Assembly (NCBI RefSeq): GCF_016641735.1
Contig: NZ_JAEDAO010000001.1
Location: forward strand, 434,001 to 498,000
Length of the DNA stretch: 64,000 bases
DNA from: Ramlibacter algicola
GTDB taxonomy: Bacteria > Pseudomonadota > Gammaproteobacteria > Burkholderiales > Burkholderiaceae_C
Reading direction: 5' to 3'
The notes beneath the pieces are model-generated. The model was not told the origin of the DNA, ran no database searches, and saw only the letters and a program-made list of their open reading frames with translations. The position numbers and the translations under genes are program-made. Shown here in pieces: positions 27,348-36,028 of the stretch. How positions within the stretch are numbered: the stretch's first letter is position 1; each line of letters starts with the position of its first letter.

Positions 27348-27365
27348 TTAGCACGATCGTCCGAA
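27348..27365. promoter_or_regulatory. Candidate TetR operator
   Basis: TTAGCACGATCGTCCGAA is an 18-bp imperfect palindrome centred on ACGATCGT, 11 bp upstream of the TetR start codon and 96 bp from the divergent ligase start. Position and symmetry fit an autoregulatory site. Confidence 0.5.
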
Positions 27366-27460
27366 AAGGCGATCCCCCTGCTTGGCGCGGGTGCAATCGC
27401 TTGTCCACGCCGTGCAAACCCCGGCTGCGGCAGCGCAGCAGCGCCGGTACGCTTGACGGC

Positions 27461-29475
27461 ATGCAAGACCGCCTTCCTCCGCGCGTTCCCCAGATCCGGC
27501 TGTACCAGGAGTGGCTCGAGCGCGAGCGCGGCCTGTCCTTCGACAGCTACGGCGCCCTGTGGCGCTGGTCGGTGGAGAACCTGGACGCGTTCTGGGCCAG
27601 CATCTGGGATTGTTTCGGCATCGCCTCGCCCACGCCGTACCGGGCTGTGCTGGCCGATGCGCGCATGCCGGGCGCGCAGTGGTTCCCTGGCGCGCAGGTG
27701 AACTACGCCGCGCAGGTGTTCCGCCACGTCGAAGCGGCTCACGCCGCCGGCTTCCCGGCCATCGTGAGTCGCAACGAGCGCGGCTTGCACCGCGAACTGT
27801 CCTGGCCCGAGCTGCGCCGCCAAGCCGCGTCGCTGGCGCTGCACCTGAAGGCGCAGGGGCTGCGCCCGGGTGATCGGGTGGCGGCCTACCTGCCCAACGT
27901 GCCGGAGGCGATGGTCGCGTTCCTGGCGGTCAGCAGCCTGGGCGGGGTGTGGAGCATCTGCGCGCCCGACATGGGCACGAACGCGGTGCTCGACCGCTTC
28001 CGCCAGATCGAGCCGAAGGTGCTGATCGCCTGCGACGGCGTGACCTATGGCGGCAAGGACCACGACCGCAGCGCCGTCGTCGCCGAGTTGCGCGACGCGC
28101 TACCGAGCGTGCGGCACGTCGTGGGGCTGCACGTGCTCGATCGCGGCGGCTCGCCGAGCCGGCTGCGATGCGACGCGTGGTTCGACGATGCCGTCGCACG
28201 TGGCGGCGCCGAGGTCGATGCGTTCACGCCCACTTGGCTGCCGTTCGACCATCCGGTGTGGATCGTCTATTCGAGCGGCACGACCGGCCTGCCCAAGCCG
28301 ATCGTGCACGGGCAGGGCGGCATCCTGCTGGTGATGCTGGCGCACACCGTGCTGCACAGCGACCTTGGTTGCAGCTACCACCCCAACACCTGGGGCGAGT
28401 CTTCCACTGGTACAGCTCGACGGGCTGGGTGATGTGGAACGCGCAGATGGCGGGGCTACTGAACGGCACCACCTGCTGCCTGTACGACGGCAACCCGGGC
28501 GGCTCCAAGGACGCGCCGGACTGGACGACGCTGTGGCGCTTCGGTGCCGAGGTCGGCGCGACCTTCTTCGGCGCCGGCGCGGCCTTCTTCGCCAACTGCA
28601 TGAAGGCCAACGTCGACCTGTCGCGCCTCCCGGGCCTGCGCAGCGTGCGTGCGCTGGGCACCACCGGATCGCCGCTGTCGGAGGACGTGCAACGCTGGAT
28701 CGACGGCCAGTTCGCCAAGCTGGGCACGCCCAAGATGTGGTGGTCCAACATTTCCGGTGGCACCGACTTCGCCGGCGCCTTCGTCGGCGGCAACCGCGAA
28801 CTGCCGCTGGTGCCCGGCCAGATGCAGTGCCGCCTGCTGGGGTGCTCGGTGGAGGCGTGGAACGAGAGCGGTCAGGCGGTGGTCGACGAAGTCGGCGAAC
28901 TGGTGTGCACGCGGCCGATCCCGTCGATGCCTCTTTACCTGTGGAACGACCCGAACAACCAGCGCTACCTGGCTTCGTACTTCGACACCTGGCCCGGCAT
29001 CTGGCGCCATGGCGACTGGCTGCGCATCGGCCGCGACGGCCAGTGCGTGATCTACGGACGCAGCGACGCCACCATCAACCGGCACGGCTTGCGCCTGGGC
29101 ACCAGCGAGCTGTATTCCGCCGTCGAAGCGCTGCCCGAGGTGCTCGATTCGCTGATCGTCGACCTCGAGTACCTGGGCCGCGAGAGCTGGATGCCCTTGT
29201 TCGTCGTGCTGCGCCCCGGCGTGCAATTGGACGACACGCTGCGGGCGCGCATCGGCGCCGCCATCCGCTCATCGGTCAGCCCGCGCTTCGTGCCGGACGC
29301 GATCTACCAGGTGCCGGAGGTGCCGCGCACGCTGTCGGGCAAGAAGCAGGAGCTGCCGGTCAAGAAGCTGCTGCTCGGCCAGCCGGTCGAGAAGGTGGTG
29401 AATCGGGAGGCGATGGCCAACCCGGCGGCGATGGACTGGTACATCGCGCTGGCCAAGGAGCGCCTCGCTGCCTGA
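27461..29475 (+). pseudogene. Acetoacetate-CoA ligase, split by a -1 frameshift
   Basis: The two frames together give a full acetoacetyl-CoA synthetase (about 671 residues), an AMP-forming ligase that activates acetoacetate to acetoacetyl-CoA. The first frame (27461 to about 28399) carries the N-terminal domain and the adenylation motif IVYSSGTTGLPKPIVHGQGG. It then reads into a stop at 28430-28432. The second frame resumes as FHWYSSTGWVMWNAQMAG at 28402, and continues with GRSDATINRHGLRLGTSELY and LSGKKQELPVKKLLLGQP (catalytic lysine region). One base is missing between 28399 and 28402, just after GAG. It may be a real mutation or a sequencing error; no other damage is visible. Downstream are TetR-divergent promoter space and a Rieske gene. 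Confidence 0.88.
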
Positions 29476-29562
29476 CCCTCGGGCACGCCCGCATGACCGC
29501 GGGGCGAGCGGGCGCTAGGATGGCCCGATGCGGCGGCAGTCCGGCCGCGCGAAAGGTGCCCG

Positions 29563-30669
29563 ATGTTCCTGAAGAACTGCTGGTACGTGGCCGCCTGGGA
29601 CCACGAGCTGATCGACGGCAAGCTGCTGTCGCGCACGATCCTCGAGGAGGCGGTGCTGCTCTACAAGGGCGACAGCGGCAAGGTCGTCGCGCTGCAGGAC
29701 CGTTGCTGCCACCGCGGCGTCCCGCTCCACCTGGGCCGCCGCGAAGGCGATTGCGTGCGCTGCATGTACCACGGGCTCAAGTTCGATCCCAGCGGCAAGT
29801 GCGTCCAGATCCCGGGCCAGGACACCGTCCCCGCCAAGCTGGGCGTCAAGAGCTACCCGGTCGAGTCCAAGGACGGTCTGGTGTGGATCTGGATGGGCGA
29901 CCCGGCCCAGGCCGATCCCGCGAAGATCATCGACTTCCCGTACCTGCGCGATCGGCAGTGGAAGGGCATTCCCGACTACATGCACTACAAGGCCAACTGG
30001 CTGCTGATCGTCGACAACCTGTCCGACTTCGCGCACCTGGCCTTCGTGCACACCAAGACGCTGGGTGGCTCCGAGGAGTACGCGTACAAGACCAAGCCGG
30101 TGGCGATCGAGCGCCTGGCCGATGGCTTTCGCGTCGAGCGCTGGCACATGGATGCGCCGCCGCCGCCGTTCCATCGCAAGGTGCTGCCCGCCGCGGAGAA
30201 GGACCAGCACGTCGATCGCCGCAACATCGGCCACATGACCGTGCCGGGCATCTTCTTCCTGGAGTCGATGTTCTCGCCCGCGGGCAGCGGCAGCGAGAAG
30301 GGCAACCGCGAAGGCACGCGCGAGTACCGCAACTGCCAGTTCATGACGCCGGAGACGAAGCGCAGCACGCACTTCTTCTGGACCTACCTGAACAACTACG
30401 AGGGCGAGGACCACAACGTCTCGCGCTCGCTGCACCAGAGCCTGATCGAGGGCTTCATGGAAGACAAGCACCTGATCGAGGCGCAGCAGGTGGTGATCGA
30501 CACCGATCCCACGTTCGAGCTGCAGGCGATCGCATCGGACGCCGCGCTGTCGCACTTCCGCCGCGTGTACTTCGAGCGCGTCGCGCAGGAACAGCAAACC
30601 GCCGCCGCCGACCAGGCCGCCGCAGTCGTGAAGGACATGCGCAAGCCGCACCAGATGGGGATCGGCTAG
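29563..30669 (+). CDS. Rieske aromatic ring-hydroxylating/O-demethylating oxygenase, alpha subunit
   Basis: A 368-residue oxygenase of the VanA-like group. The Rieske 2Fe-2S ligands are C48 and H50 (RCCHRG) and C67 and H70 (CMYHG). The mononuclear iron site is seen in D151-x3-D155-x2-H158-x4-H163 (DNLSDFAHLAFVH). Enzymes of this type oxidise aromatic acids or remove methyl groups, needing a separate ferredoxin reductase; no such reductase gene is nearby. The opening FLKNCWYVAAWDHEL is typical of VanA relatives. The substrate is unknown. Repeat A3 follows its stop. Confidence 0.9.
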   Translation: MFLKNCWYVAAWDHELIDGKLLSRTILEEAVLLYKGDSGKVVALQDRCCHRGVPLHLGRREGDCVRCMYHGLKFDPSGKCVQIPGQDTVPAKLGVKSYPVESKDGLVWIWMGDPAQADPAKIIDFPYLRDRQWKGIPDYMHYKANWLLIVDNLSDFAHLAFVHTKTLGGSEEYAYKTKPVAIERLADGFRVERWHMDAPPPPFHRKVLPAAEKDQHVDRRNIGHMTVPGIFFLESMFSPAGSGSEKGNREGTREYRNCQFMTPETKRSTHFFWTYLNNYEGEDHNVSRSLHQSLIEGFMEDKHLIEAQQVVIDTDPTFELQAIASDAALSHFRRVYFERVAQEQQTAAADQAAAVVKDMRKPHQMGIG

Positions 30670-30673
30670 CGTC

Positions 30674-30767
30674 CCGTCATTCCCGCGAAGGCGGGAATCC
30701 ATCGCTTTCGTCCTCCGCGACTGGAAGATGGAAGCGATGGGTCCCCGCCTCCGCGGGGACGACGGGT
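30674..30767. repeat. Dispersed palindromic repeat, family A, copy 3
   Basis: ATTCCCGCGAAGGCGGGAAT, a spacer with CATCGCTTTCG and GGAAGCGATGGG, then GTCCCCGCCTCCGCGGGGAC. It occupies the gap between the converging Rieske and EamA genes. Confidence 0.85.
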
Positions 30768-31663
30768 CAGTTCGGCCGGCGATTCACCAGCACGATCCCC
30801 GCCGCGACGCCCGCGAGCGCGAGCACCAGTTGCAGCGTCAGCGGCTCGCTCAGCAGCGCGACGCCGAACACCAGCGCGAAGACCGGCGTGAGGAAGGTGA
30901 ACGACGACATCTGCGTCGCCGGGTAGTGCCGCAGCATCCACATCCACACCAGGTAACTCGCGAACGCGCCGACGAGGGTCTGCGCGGCGAGCGAGCCCCA
31001 GGCGTGCGCCGAGTACGCGAGCGACCAGGTCTCCCCGAGCGCCAGCGACAACAGCGGCGCGACCAACGCCGTCACGGCGACTTGGTAGAACAAGGTCTTC
31101 TCCGCCGACGCCTTGCCCAGCGACGACGCACGGATCACCAGCGTGGTCAGGCCCCACAGCGTGCCGGCGGCCAGTGCCATCGCATCGCCGCGCAACTGGC
31201 GCGCGGTCGTCTCGCCGGTGAAGCCCTCGCTGAAGGCGACGGCCACCGCCGCGAACGCGATCACCAGCCCGACCCATTGCGCGCCACGCAGGCGCTCGGT
31301 CGGCACGAAGCGCGGCAGCAGCACGGCCACCACGAACGGCGAGGTGTAGAGGAACACGGTCAGGCGCGACGCCGTCGTGTCGCGCAGGCCCAGGTAGATG
31401 CAGCTGAATTCGGCGGCGAACAGCACGCCGGCCAACAGGCCCGCGCGCAGCGTGCCGTCACGGTCGAACAGCGGCACGCGGCGCACCACGCACCACAACA
31501 CGAGCAGCGCCGTCGCGCCCGCGAAGCGCAGCGACGCCTGCCACAGGGGCGGCACCTCGCCGACGGTGGTCTTGATCAGGATCTGCTGGAAGCCCCAGAA
31601 CAGGCAGCAGGCGAGCAACAGGCCGATGGCCAGGCCGTCGAGGTGGGATTTGCGCTCCGTCAT
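30767..31663 (-). CDS. DMT-superfamily (EamA) exporter
   Basis: A 298-residue inner-membrane protein with ten hydrophobic segments in two EamA repeats. Each half shows the usual pattern: GLLLACCLFWGFQQILIKTT at the start and ALAAGTLWGLTTLVIRASSL at the start of the second. EamA transporters export metabolites or amino acids. It starts 28 bp after the MarR stop on the same strand, so it probably belongs to the flavin reductase-MarR transcript and may move a substrate or product of the neighbouring catabolic genes. Substrate unknown. Confidence 0.87.
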   Translation of the reverse strand: MTERKSHLDGLAIGLLLACCLFWGFQQILIKTTVGEVPPLWQASLRFAGATALLVLWCVVRRVPLFDRDGTLRAGLLAGVLFAAEFSCIYLGLRDTTASRLTVFLYTSPFVVAVLLPRFVPTERLRGAQWVGLVIAFAAVAVAFSEGFTGETTARQLRGDAMALAAGTLWGLTTLVIRASSLGKASAEKTLFYQVAVTALVAPLLSLALGETWSLAYSAHAWGSLAAQTLVGAFASYLVWMWMLRHYPATQMSSFTFLTPVFALVFGVALLSEPLTLQLVLALAGVAAGIVLVNRRPN

Positions 31664-31691
31664 CGGGGCCGATGCTAACGGCCCCGGCTCT

Positions 31692-32120
31692 TCACGCGTG
31701 CTGCGTGATCTTCTCCAGCAGCTTGCGCAGGGCCACTTTCTCGGTGGCGCCGAGCGCGCGCAGGATGCGCGCCTCGTGCTGCTTGGCCGCTTCCACCAGC
31801 GGCTTCACGAGACGGCGGCCGGCGGCGGTGGCCGACACCAGCGTGCGGCGCTGGTCGGCGGGATCGGCGGTGAGCGCGACCCAGCCCTGGTCGGCCATGC
31901 GTTGCACGAGCTTGGTCACGGTGGGCTGCTTGGACAGGATCTCGTGCGCGAGCTGGCTGACGGTGAGCGGCTCGCTGTCATGCAGCGTGGCCAGCACGCG
32001 CCACTCGATCGAGCTGAGCCCGCGGGCGCGCACCTGCGAATCGAATTCCTTGTAGAGGGCGTGGTTCGCCTGGCCGAGCAGGTAGCCCAGGTAGTTGTCG
32101 ACGAACCGCTCTTGCGCCAT
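31692..32120 (-). CDS. MarR family transcriptional regulator
   Basis: A 142-residue winged-helix repressor. EWRVLATLHDSEPLTVSQLA and LSKQPTVTKLVQRMADQGWV form the HTH; ADPADQRRTLVSATAAGRRL is the wing with the conserved D-x-R. It lies 5 bp after the flavin reductase stop. A perfect 14-bp palindrome in the divergent promoter region at 32713-32726 is its likely operator. In known nicotinate and picolinate clusters a MarR-type protein (NicR, PicR) controls the ring-cleavage genes, which is consistent with the NicX-like gene next door. Confidence 0.9.
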   Translation of the reverse strand: MAQERFVDNYLGYLLGQANHALYKEFDSQVRARGLSSIEWRVLATLHDSEPLTVSQLAHEILSKQPTVTKLVQRMADQGWVALTADPADQRRTLVSATAAGRRLVKPLVEAAKQHEARILRALGATEKVALRKLLEKITQHA

Positions 32121-32125
32121 CGGGC

Positions 32126-32701
32126 CTACAGCGGCAGCTCGGTGTAGAACCGGCCGCCGTGGAACAGCAGCGGCGCCGCGCCGGGGCGCCACGTGCAGCG
32201 CTCGACTTCGCCGACGAAGATGACATGGTCGCCTTCCTCGTAGCGGCTGCGGTTGTAGCACTCGAAGGTGGCCAGCGCGCCATCGAGCAACGGCGCGTTG
32301 CCGCTGCCACGCTGGTACTCGAGGCCGGCCCAGCGGTCGGTGCCGCGGCGCGCGAAGCGTTCGGCCAGCTGCTTCTGGTCGGCCGCGAGGATGTTGATGG
32401 CGTAGTGCGAGCCGGTGCTGAACGCGGGCAGCGACGCTGCCGCGCGCGCCAGGCTCCACAGCACCAGCGGCGGATCGAGCGACACCGAGTTGAACGAGTT
32501 CGCCGTGAGCCCGATCGGCTTGCCCTCGGACGTCATCGCCGTCACGATGGTCACCCCCGTCGCGAACATGCCCAGCGCCGAACGGAACTCGGTCGGGGAG
32601 AAAGCGGGCGGCTGGGCCTTGCGGGGCGGTGGGGGCGTCAACACACTCTCAGCGCCATGCACTGCGGGTGGAATCGCCTTCGGGGCGGCCGTGCGGCTCA
32701 T
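32126..32701 (-). CDS. Flavin reductase family protein
   Basis: A 191-residue protein of the flavin reductase (HpaC/FRP-like) domain. FRSALGMFATGVTIVTAM and GLTANSFNSVSLDPPLVLWS are the flavin-binding signatures. Such proteins make FMNH2 or FADH2 for two-component monooxygenases, and the likely partner here is the flavoprotein at 34595. The start is uncertain: the ATG at 32701 is used here, but an ATG at 32725 overlaps the candidate operator and a GTG at 32662 would leave a larger promoter region. The proline-rich N-terminus is not conserved in the family. Confidence 0.85.
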   Translation of the reverse strand: MSRTAAPKAIPPAVHGAESVLTPPPPRKAQPPAFSPTEFRSALGMFATGVTIVTAMTSEGKPIGLTANSFNSVSLDPPLVLWSLARAAASLPAFSTGSHYAINILAADQKQLAERFARRGTDRWAGLEYQRGSGNAPLLDGALATFECYNRSRYEEGDHVIFVGEVERCTWRPGAAPLLFHGGRFYTELPL

Positions 32702-32712
32702 CAGCTTCAATG

Positions 32713-32726
32713 CATGAATATTCATG
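32713..32726. promoter_or_regulatory. Candidate MarR operator in the divergent promoter
   Basis: CATGAATATTCATG is a perfect 14-bp palindrome, unusually AT-rich here. It overlaps a TAGTAT -10-like element on the plus strand at 32727-32732. Position between the flavin reductase-MarR arm and the NicX-like arm fits repression of both. Confidence 0.7.
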
Positions 32727-32751
32727 TAGTATGGACCAAAACGCGCGACCC

Positions 32752-33795
32752 ATGGTGCAGGAGACCTTCGACCCCGCCTGGCTGCAGGCCTTTGAACTCG
32801 TGCTGCGGCGCTGCGCCGTCCAGCCCGGTGACACCGTGGCGGTGCTGGCCGAAAGCCAGAGCCGCCCCGTGCTCGTGCAGCTGGCGCAACTGGCGTCGGC
32901 TCGCATGGGGGCACGCGCATTCACCCTCACCCTGCCGACACCGTTCCGCCCAGGCCTGCCGCCGATCCGTTCCACCGGTGCGTCCGATGCGCTGCAAGGC
33001 ATCGCACCCGCGGTGGCCGCTCTCGCGGCGAGCACGCTGGTGGTGGATTGCACGGTCGAAGGTCTGATGCATGCGCCTGAACTCCCCACGATCCTCCAAG
33101 GGGGTGCGCGGGTCCTCTATGTGAGCAACGAACACCCCGAAGCATTGGCCCGGCTGGCCCCTTCGGACGATGGCTCCATGGAGTCAAGGGTGAAAGCGCA
33201 CGTGAAGCGGCTTCGGGGTGCTCAGAGCATGCGCGTCACCTCGCCGACAGGGACGAATCTCACCATCTCGCTCGAAGGCGCGGCGGCCGGCGGCAACTGG
33301 GGCTACACCACCAAGCCCGGCACCATCACGCACTGGCCCGGCGGGCTGGCGCTGGCGTTCCCGAAGGCGGGCAGCGTGAATGGGCGGCTGGTGCTCGCAC
33401 CGGGCGACGTCAACCTCACCTTCAAGCGCTACATCGAACAGCCCATCACGCTCACGGTGGAGTCCGATTACGTCGCGCGCATCGAAGGCAGCGGCGTCGA
33501 CGCCGAGCTCATGCGCAGCTACATCGCGGCCTGGGGCGATCGCGAGGCGTATGCGGTCAGCCACGTCGGCTACGGCCTGAACCCGGCGGCGCGCTGGGAC
33601 AGCATGGCGCTGTACGACAAGCGCGACTTCAACGGCACCGAGCTGCGCGCGTTCGAGGGCAATTTCCTCTACAGCACCGGCGCCAACGAAGTCGCGGGCC
33701 GCCACACGCTGGGCCACTTCGACCTGCCGCTGCGCGGCTGCACGATCGAACTGGACGGCAGCGTCGTGGTCGACGCCGGCAAGGTGCTCGGATGA
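32752..33795 (+). CDS. NicX-like 2,5-dihydroxypyridine 5,6-dioxygenase
   Basis: A 347-residue protein similar to P. putida NicX, an Fe(II) dioxygenase that opens 2,5-dihydroxypyridine to N-formylmaleamate. The metal ligands known for NicX align: H271 in SHVGYGLNPAARW, H322 and D324 in GHFDLPLRGC. The segments WGYTTKPGTITHWPGGLALA and FEGNFLYSTGAN also match. I use the ATG at 32752, which gives a NicX-like length (350) and lies after the -10 element; an ATG at 32731 would overlap that element. It overlaps the next gene by 4 bp. The exact substrate could be a related dihydroxypyridine. Confidence 0.85.
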   Translation: MVQETFDPAWLQAFELVLRRCAVQPGDTVAVLAESQSRPVLVQLAQLASARMGARAFTLTLPTPFRPGLPPIRSTGASDALQGIAPAVAALAASTLVVDCTVEGLMHAPELPTILQGGARVLYVSNEHPEALARLAPSDDGSMESRVKAHVKRLRGAQSMRVTSPTGTNLTISLEGAAAGGNWGYTTKPGTITHWPGGLALAFPKAGSVNGRLVLAPGDVNLTFKRYIEQPITLTVESDYVARIEGSGVDAELMRSYIAAWGDREAYAVSHVGYGLNPAARWDSMALYDKRDFNGTELRAFEGNFLYSTGANEVAGRHTLGHFDLPLRGCTIELDGSVVVDAGKVLG

Positions 33796-34580
33796 GCGTC
33801 TGCCCGACGTTCAGCGCCTTGGGCTCCGGCCCGACGGTGTTGATGCTGCACGGCATCGGCGGGGGCCACCTCGCGTTCGCGCCGCAGGTCGAGACCTTCG
33901 CGTCGCTCGGCTACCGCGCCGTTGCGTGGGACATGCCCGGCTACGGCCACAGCGCGCCGATCGAGCCGTACACGTTCAAGGGCCTGGCGCAGGCCTGCGT
34001 GAACCTCATCGAAAGCCTTCAGTGCGGCGACGTCGTGCTGGTGGGCCACAGCATGGGCGGCATGGTCGCGCAGGAGGTCGTCGCGCGCCGCCCCGAGCTG
34101 GTCAGCCGCCTGGTGCTGTGCGGCACCTCGCCCTCCTTCGGCAAGCCCGACGGCGACTGGCAGCGACGGTTCATCGCCGAGCGCACCGCGCCGCTGGACG
34201 CCGGCAAGTCGATGGCGGACCTGGCCGAGGTCCTGGTGCCGCAGATGGTCGGGCCCGGGTCCTTGCTTGAAGGCGTGCGGCTGGCCCGACACTGCATGGC
34301 CGGCGTGAACCCGTCGACGTACCGGCGCGCGCTGGAGGCGCTGGTGACCTTCGACCGCCGCGCGGACCTGCAGCGCATCCACGTGCCCACGCTGCTGGTC
34401 GCAGGCGAGCACGACAAGAACGCACCGCCGGCGGTGATGAAGAAGATGGCCGGCGCGATCGCGGGCAGCACGTACCTCGAGCTGCCGGGCATCGGCCACC
34501 TGCAGAACCTGGAGGCGCCGGACGAGTTCGACGCCGCGGTGCTCAATTTCCTGGCGCTGCCGCGGCAGCTGCTGCACTAG
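33792..34580 (+). CDS. NicD-like alpha/beta hydrolase, possible N-formylmaleamate deformylase
   Basis: A 262-residue hydrolase. VLMLHGIGGGHLAFAPQVE gives the oxyanion loop, LVGHSMGGMVAQEV the nucleophile S87, LLVAGEHDKNAPP the acid and LPGIGHLQNLEAP the histidine. In the nicotinate and picolinate pathways the gene after the dioxygenase (NicD, PicE) encodes a hydrolase that removes formate from N-formylmaleamate. The ATGA overlap with the NicX-like gene, plus this order, supports that role here by inference. The fold alone would also fit other esterases or ring-cleavage-product hydrolases. Confidence 0.83.
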   Translation: MSVCPTFSALGSGPTVLMLHGIGGGHLAFAPQVETFASLGYRAVAWDMPGYGHSAPIEPYTFKGLAQACVNLIESLQCGDVVLVGHSMGGMVAQEVVARRPELVSRLVLCGTSPSFGKPDGDWQRRFIAERTAPLDAGKSMADLAEVLVPQMVGPGSLLEGVRLARHCMAGVNPSTYRRALEALVTFDRRADLQRIHVPTLLVAGEHDKNAPPAVMKKMAGAIAGSTYLELPGIGHLQNLEAPDEFDAAVLNFLALPRQLLH

Positions 34581-34594
34581 GGGAGGGCGAACGC

Positions 34595-35854
34595 ATGGGC
34601 GCGATCACGGATCTCGGATTCACGCCGGCCGTCGGCGACACGGACCTCACCGCGCAGCAGCGCTCGTTCCTGTCGCTCGCGCACGAACTCGGGAAGACGA
34701 GGTTCGCGCCGCGCGCCGCGCAGTGGGACGAGACCGCCAGCTTCCCGTTCCCCAACTACGACGACCTGCGCGACGCCGGCCTGCTGGCGCTGTGCGTGCC
34801 GCGCGACCACGGCGGCGGTGGCGCCGACTATGCGACCTACATGATGGTCGCCGCCGAGATCGGGCGCTTCTGCGGCGTCACGGCGCTGACGTGGAACATG
34901 CACATCTGCTCCACGATGTGGACCGGCGTGCTGGCCGACGGCATCCCGATGACCGACGCCGAGCGCGCGGAGCATGCGCGACGCCGCGAGCTGCACTTCC
35001 GCCGCGTCGTGCAGGACGGCGCCATCTACGCGCAGCCGTTCTCGGAGGGCAGCGCCGCCGCCGCGGGTCGCGCGCCGTTCGGCACCACGGCGCGCAAGGT
35101 CGACGGCGGCTGGGTGGTCAATGGCCGCAAGATCTTCGCGTCGCTCTCGGGCGCGGCCGACTACTACGGCATCCTGTGCACCGAGGACCGGCCGGACCAC
35201 AAGCCCGATCCGCGCGACACGCTGTACCTGTCCGTCCCCGCCACCAGCGAAGGCTTCGCGATCAGCGGCGAGTGGAATCCGCTGGGCATGCGCGGCACCG
35301 TCAGCCGCAATCTCACGTTCAGCGAGGTGTTCGTGCCCGATGACGAGCAGCTGATGCCGCGCGGCGTGTACTACAAGGGCGCGCAGACCTGGCCGGCGAT
35401 GTTCTTCACGCTCGCGCCGACGTACCTGGGCATCGCGAACGCCGCGTACGACTTCACGGTGCAGTACCTGCGCGGCGAAGTGCCCGGCGAGCCTCCGGTC
35501 AAGCGGCGCATGTACCCGACCAAGCAGGTCGCGGTGGCGCAGATGCGCATCCAGCTGGAGCAGTTGAAGTCGATCTTCCTGCGTGCCATCCGCGAGGCAC
35601 GGCCGAATCCGACCAGGGACGAACGGCTGCGCCTTTATGCCGCGCAATACACGGTGATGGAAGGCGCGAACGACCTCGCGCGGCTGGCGCTGCGCACCTG
35701 CGGCGGCCAGAGCATGATGAAGCACCTGCCGCTCGAACGGCTGTACCGCGACAGCCGCTGCGGCTCGTTGATGCTGCCCTGGACCGCCGAGCTGGTGCTC
35801 GATCGCATGGGGCGCGAAGCGCTGTACGAACCGGGCGAGAAGGACGAGGCTTGA
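34595..35854 (+). CDS. Acyl-CoA-dehydrogenase-fold flavoprotein, possible two-component monooxygenase
   Basis: A 419-residue protein with the three-part acyl-CoA dehydrogenase fold. LRDAGLLALCVPRDHGGGGA and GWVVNGRKIFASLSGAADYY mark the N-terminal and middle domains, MRGTVSRNLTFSEVFVPDDE the middle sheet, and LRTCGGQSMMKHLPLERLYR the C-terminal helices. In the usual YEGT position, after LYRDSRCGSLM, it reads LPWT, so the common catalytic glutamate is absent. This resembles flavin-dependent monooxygenases of the same fold, and a flavin reductase is encoded in the divergent arm. True dehydrogenases with the glutamate elsewhere are known, so the assignment is tentative. A strong Shine-Dalgarno (GGGGAGGG) precedes it. 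Confidence 0.8.
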   Translation: MGAITDLGFTPAVGDTDLTAQQRSFLSLAHELGKTRFAPRAAQWDETASFPFPNYDDLRDAGLLALCVPRDHGGGGADYATYMMVAAEIGRFCGVTALTWNMHICSTMWTGVLADGIPMTDAERAEHARRRELHFRRVVQDGAIYAQPFSEGSAAAAGRAPFGTTARKVDGGWVVNGRKIFASLSGAADYYGILCTEDRPDHKPDPRDTLYLSVPATSEGFAISGEWNPLGMRGTVSRNLTFSEVFVPDDEQLMPRGVYYKGAQTWPAMFFTLAPTYLGIANAAYDFTVQYLRGEVPGEPPVKRRMYPTKQVAVAQMRIQLEQLKSIFLRAIREARPNPTRDERLRLYAAQYTVMEGANDLARLALRTCGGQSMMKHLPLERLYRDSRCGSLMLPWTAELVLDRMGREALYEPGEKDEA

Positions 35855-35983
35855 GCCGGCGCTGGGTCCGGTCGAACTGCCAACGCGCTGCGCACGCCGC
35901 TGGAGGCCGAAATGGGCCAGATGTGGATCGACCTGCTGCGCTGGATGGCCGAGCGGCTGGCAAGCCCGAGCGCAGCGCGCTGA
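35855..35983 (+). other. Short open stretch after the flavoprotein, possible gene remnant
   Basis: In frame with the preceding gene, 42 sense codons follow its stop, including ANALRTPLEAEMGQMWIDLL and RWMAERLASP. The helical, amphipathic character looks like a real protein tail rather than noise. There is an ATG at 35912 but no Shine-Dalgarno. It may be the last piece of a deleted gene between the flavoprotein and the molybdenum hydroxylase. I cannot name the family. Confidence 0.3.
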
Positions 35984-36028
35984 TTCCGGCGCGTGGGCAC
36001 AATGGGCGCCCGCCACGCGAGGAGTTCC

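Noticed and set aside
28380..28432. Programmed frameshift in the acetoacetate-CoA ligase gene
   Set aside because: No slippery heptamer or run of identical bases at 28395-28405 and no downstream stem was evident.
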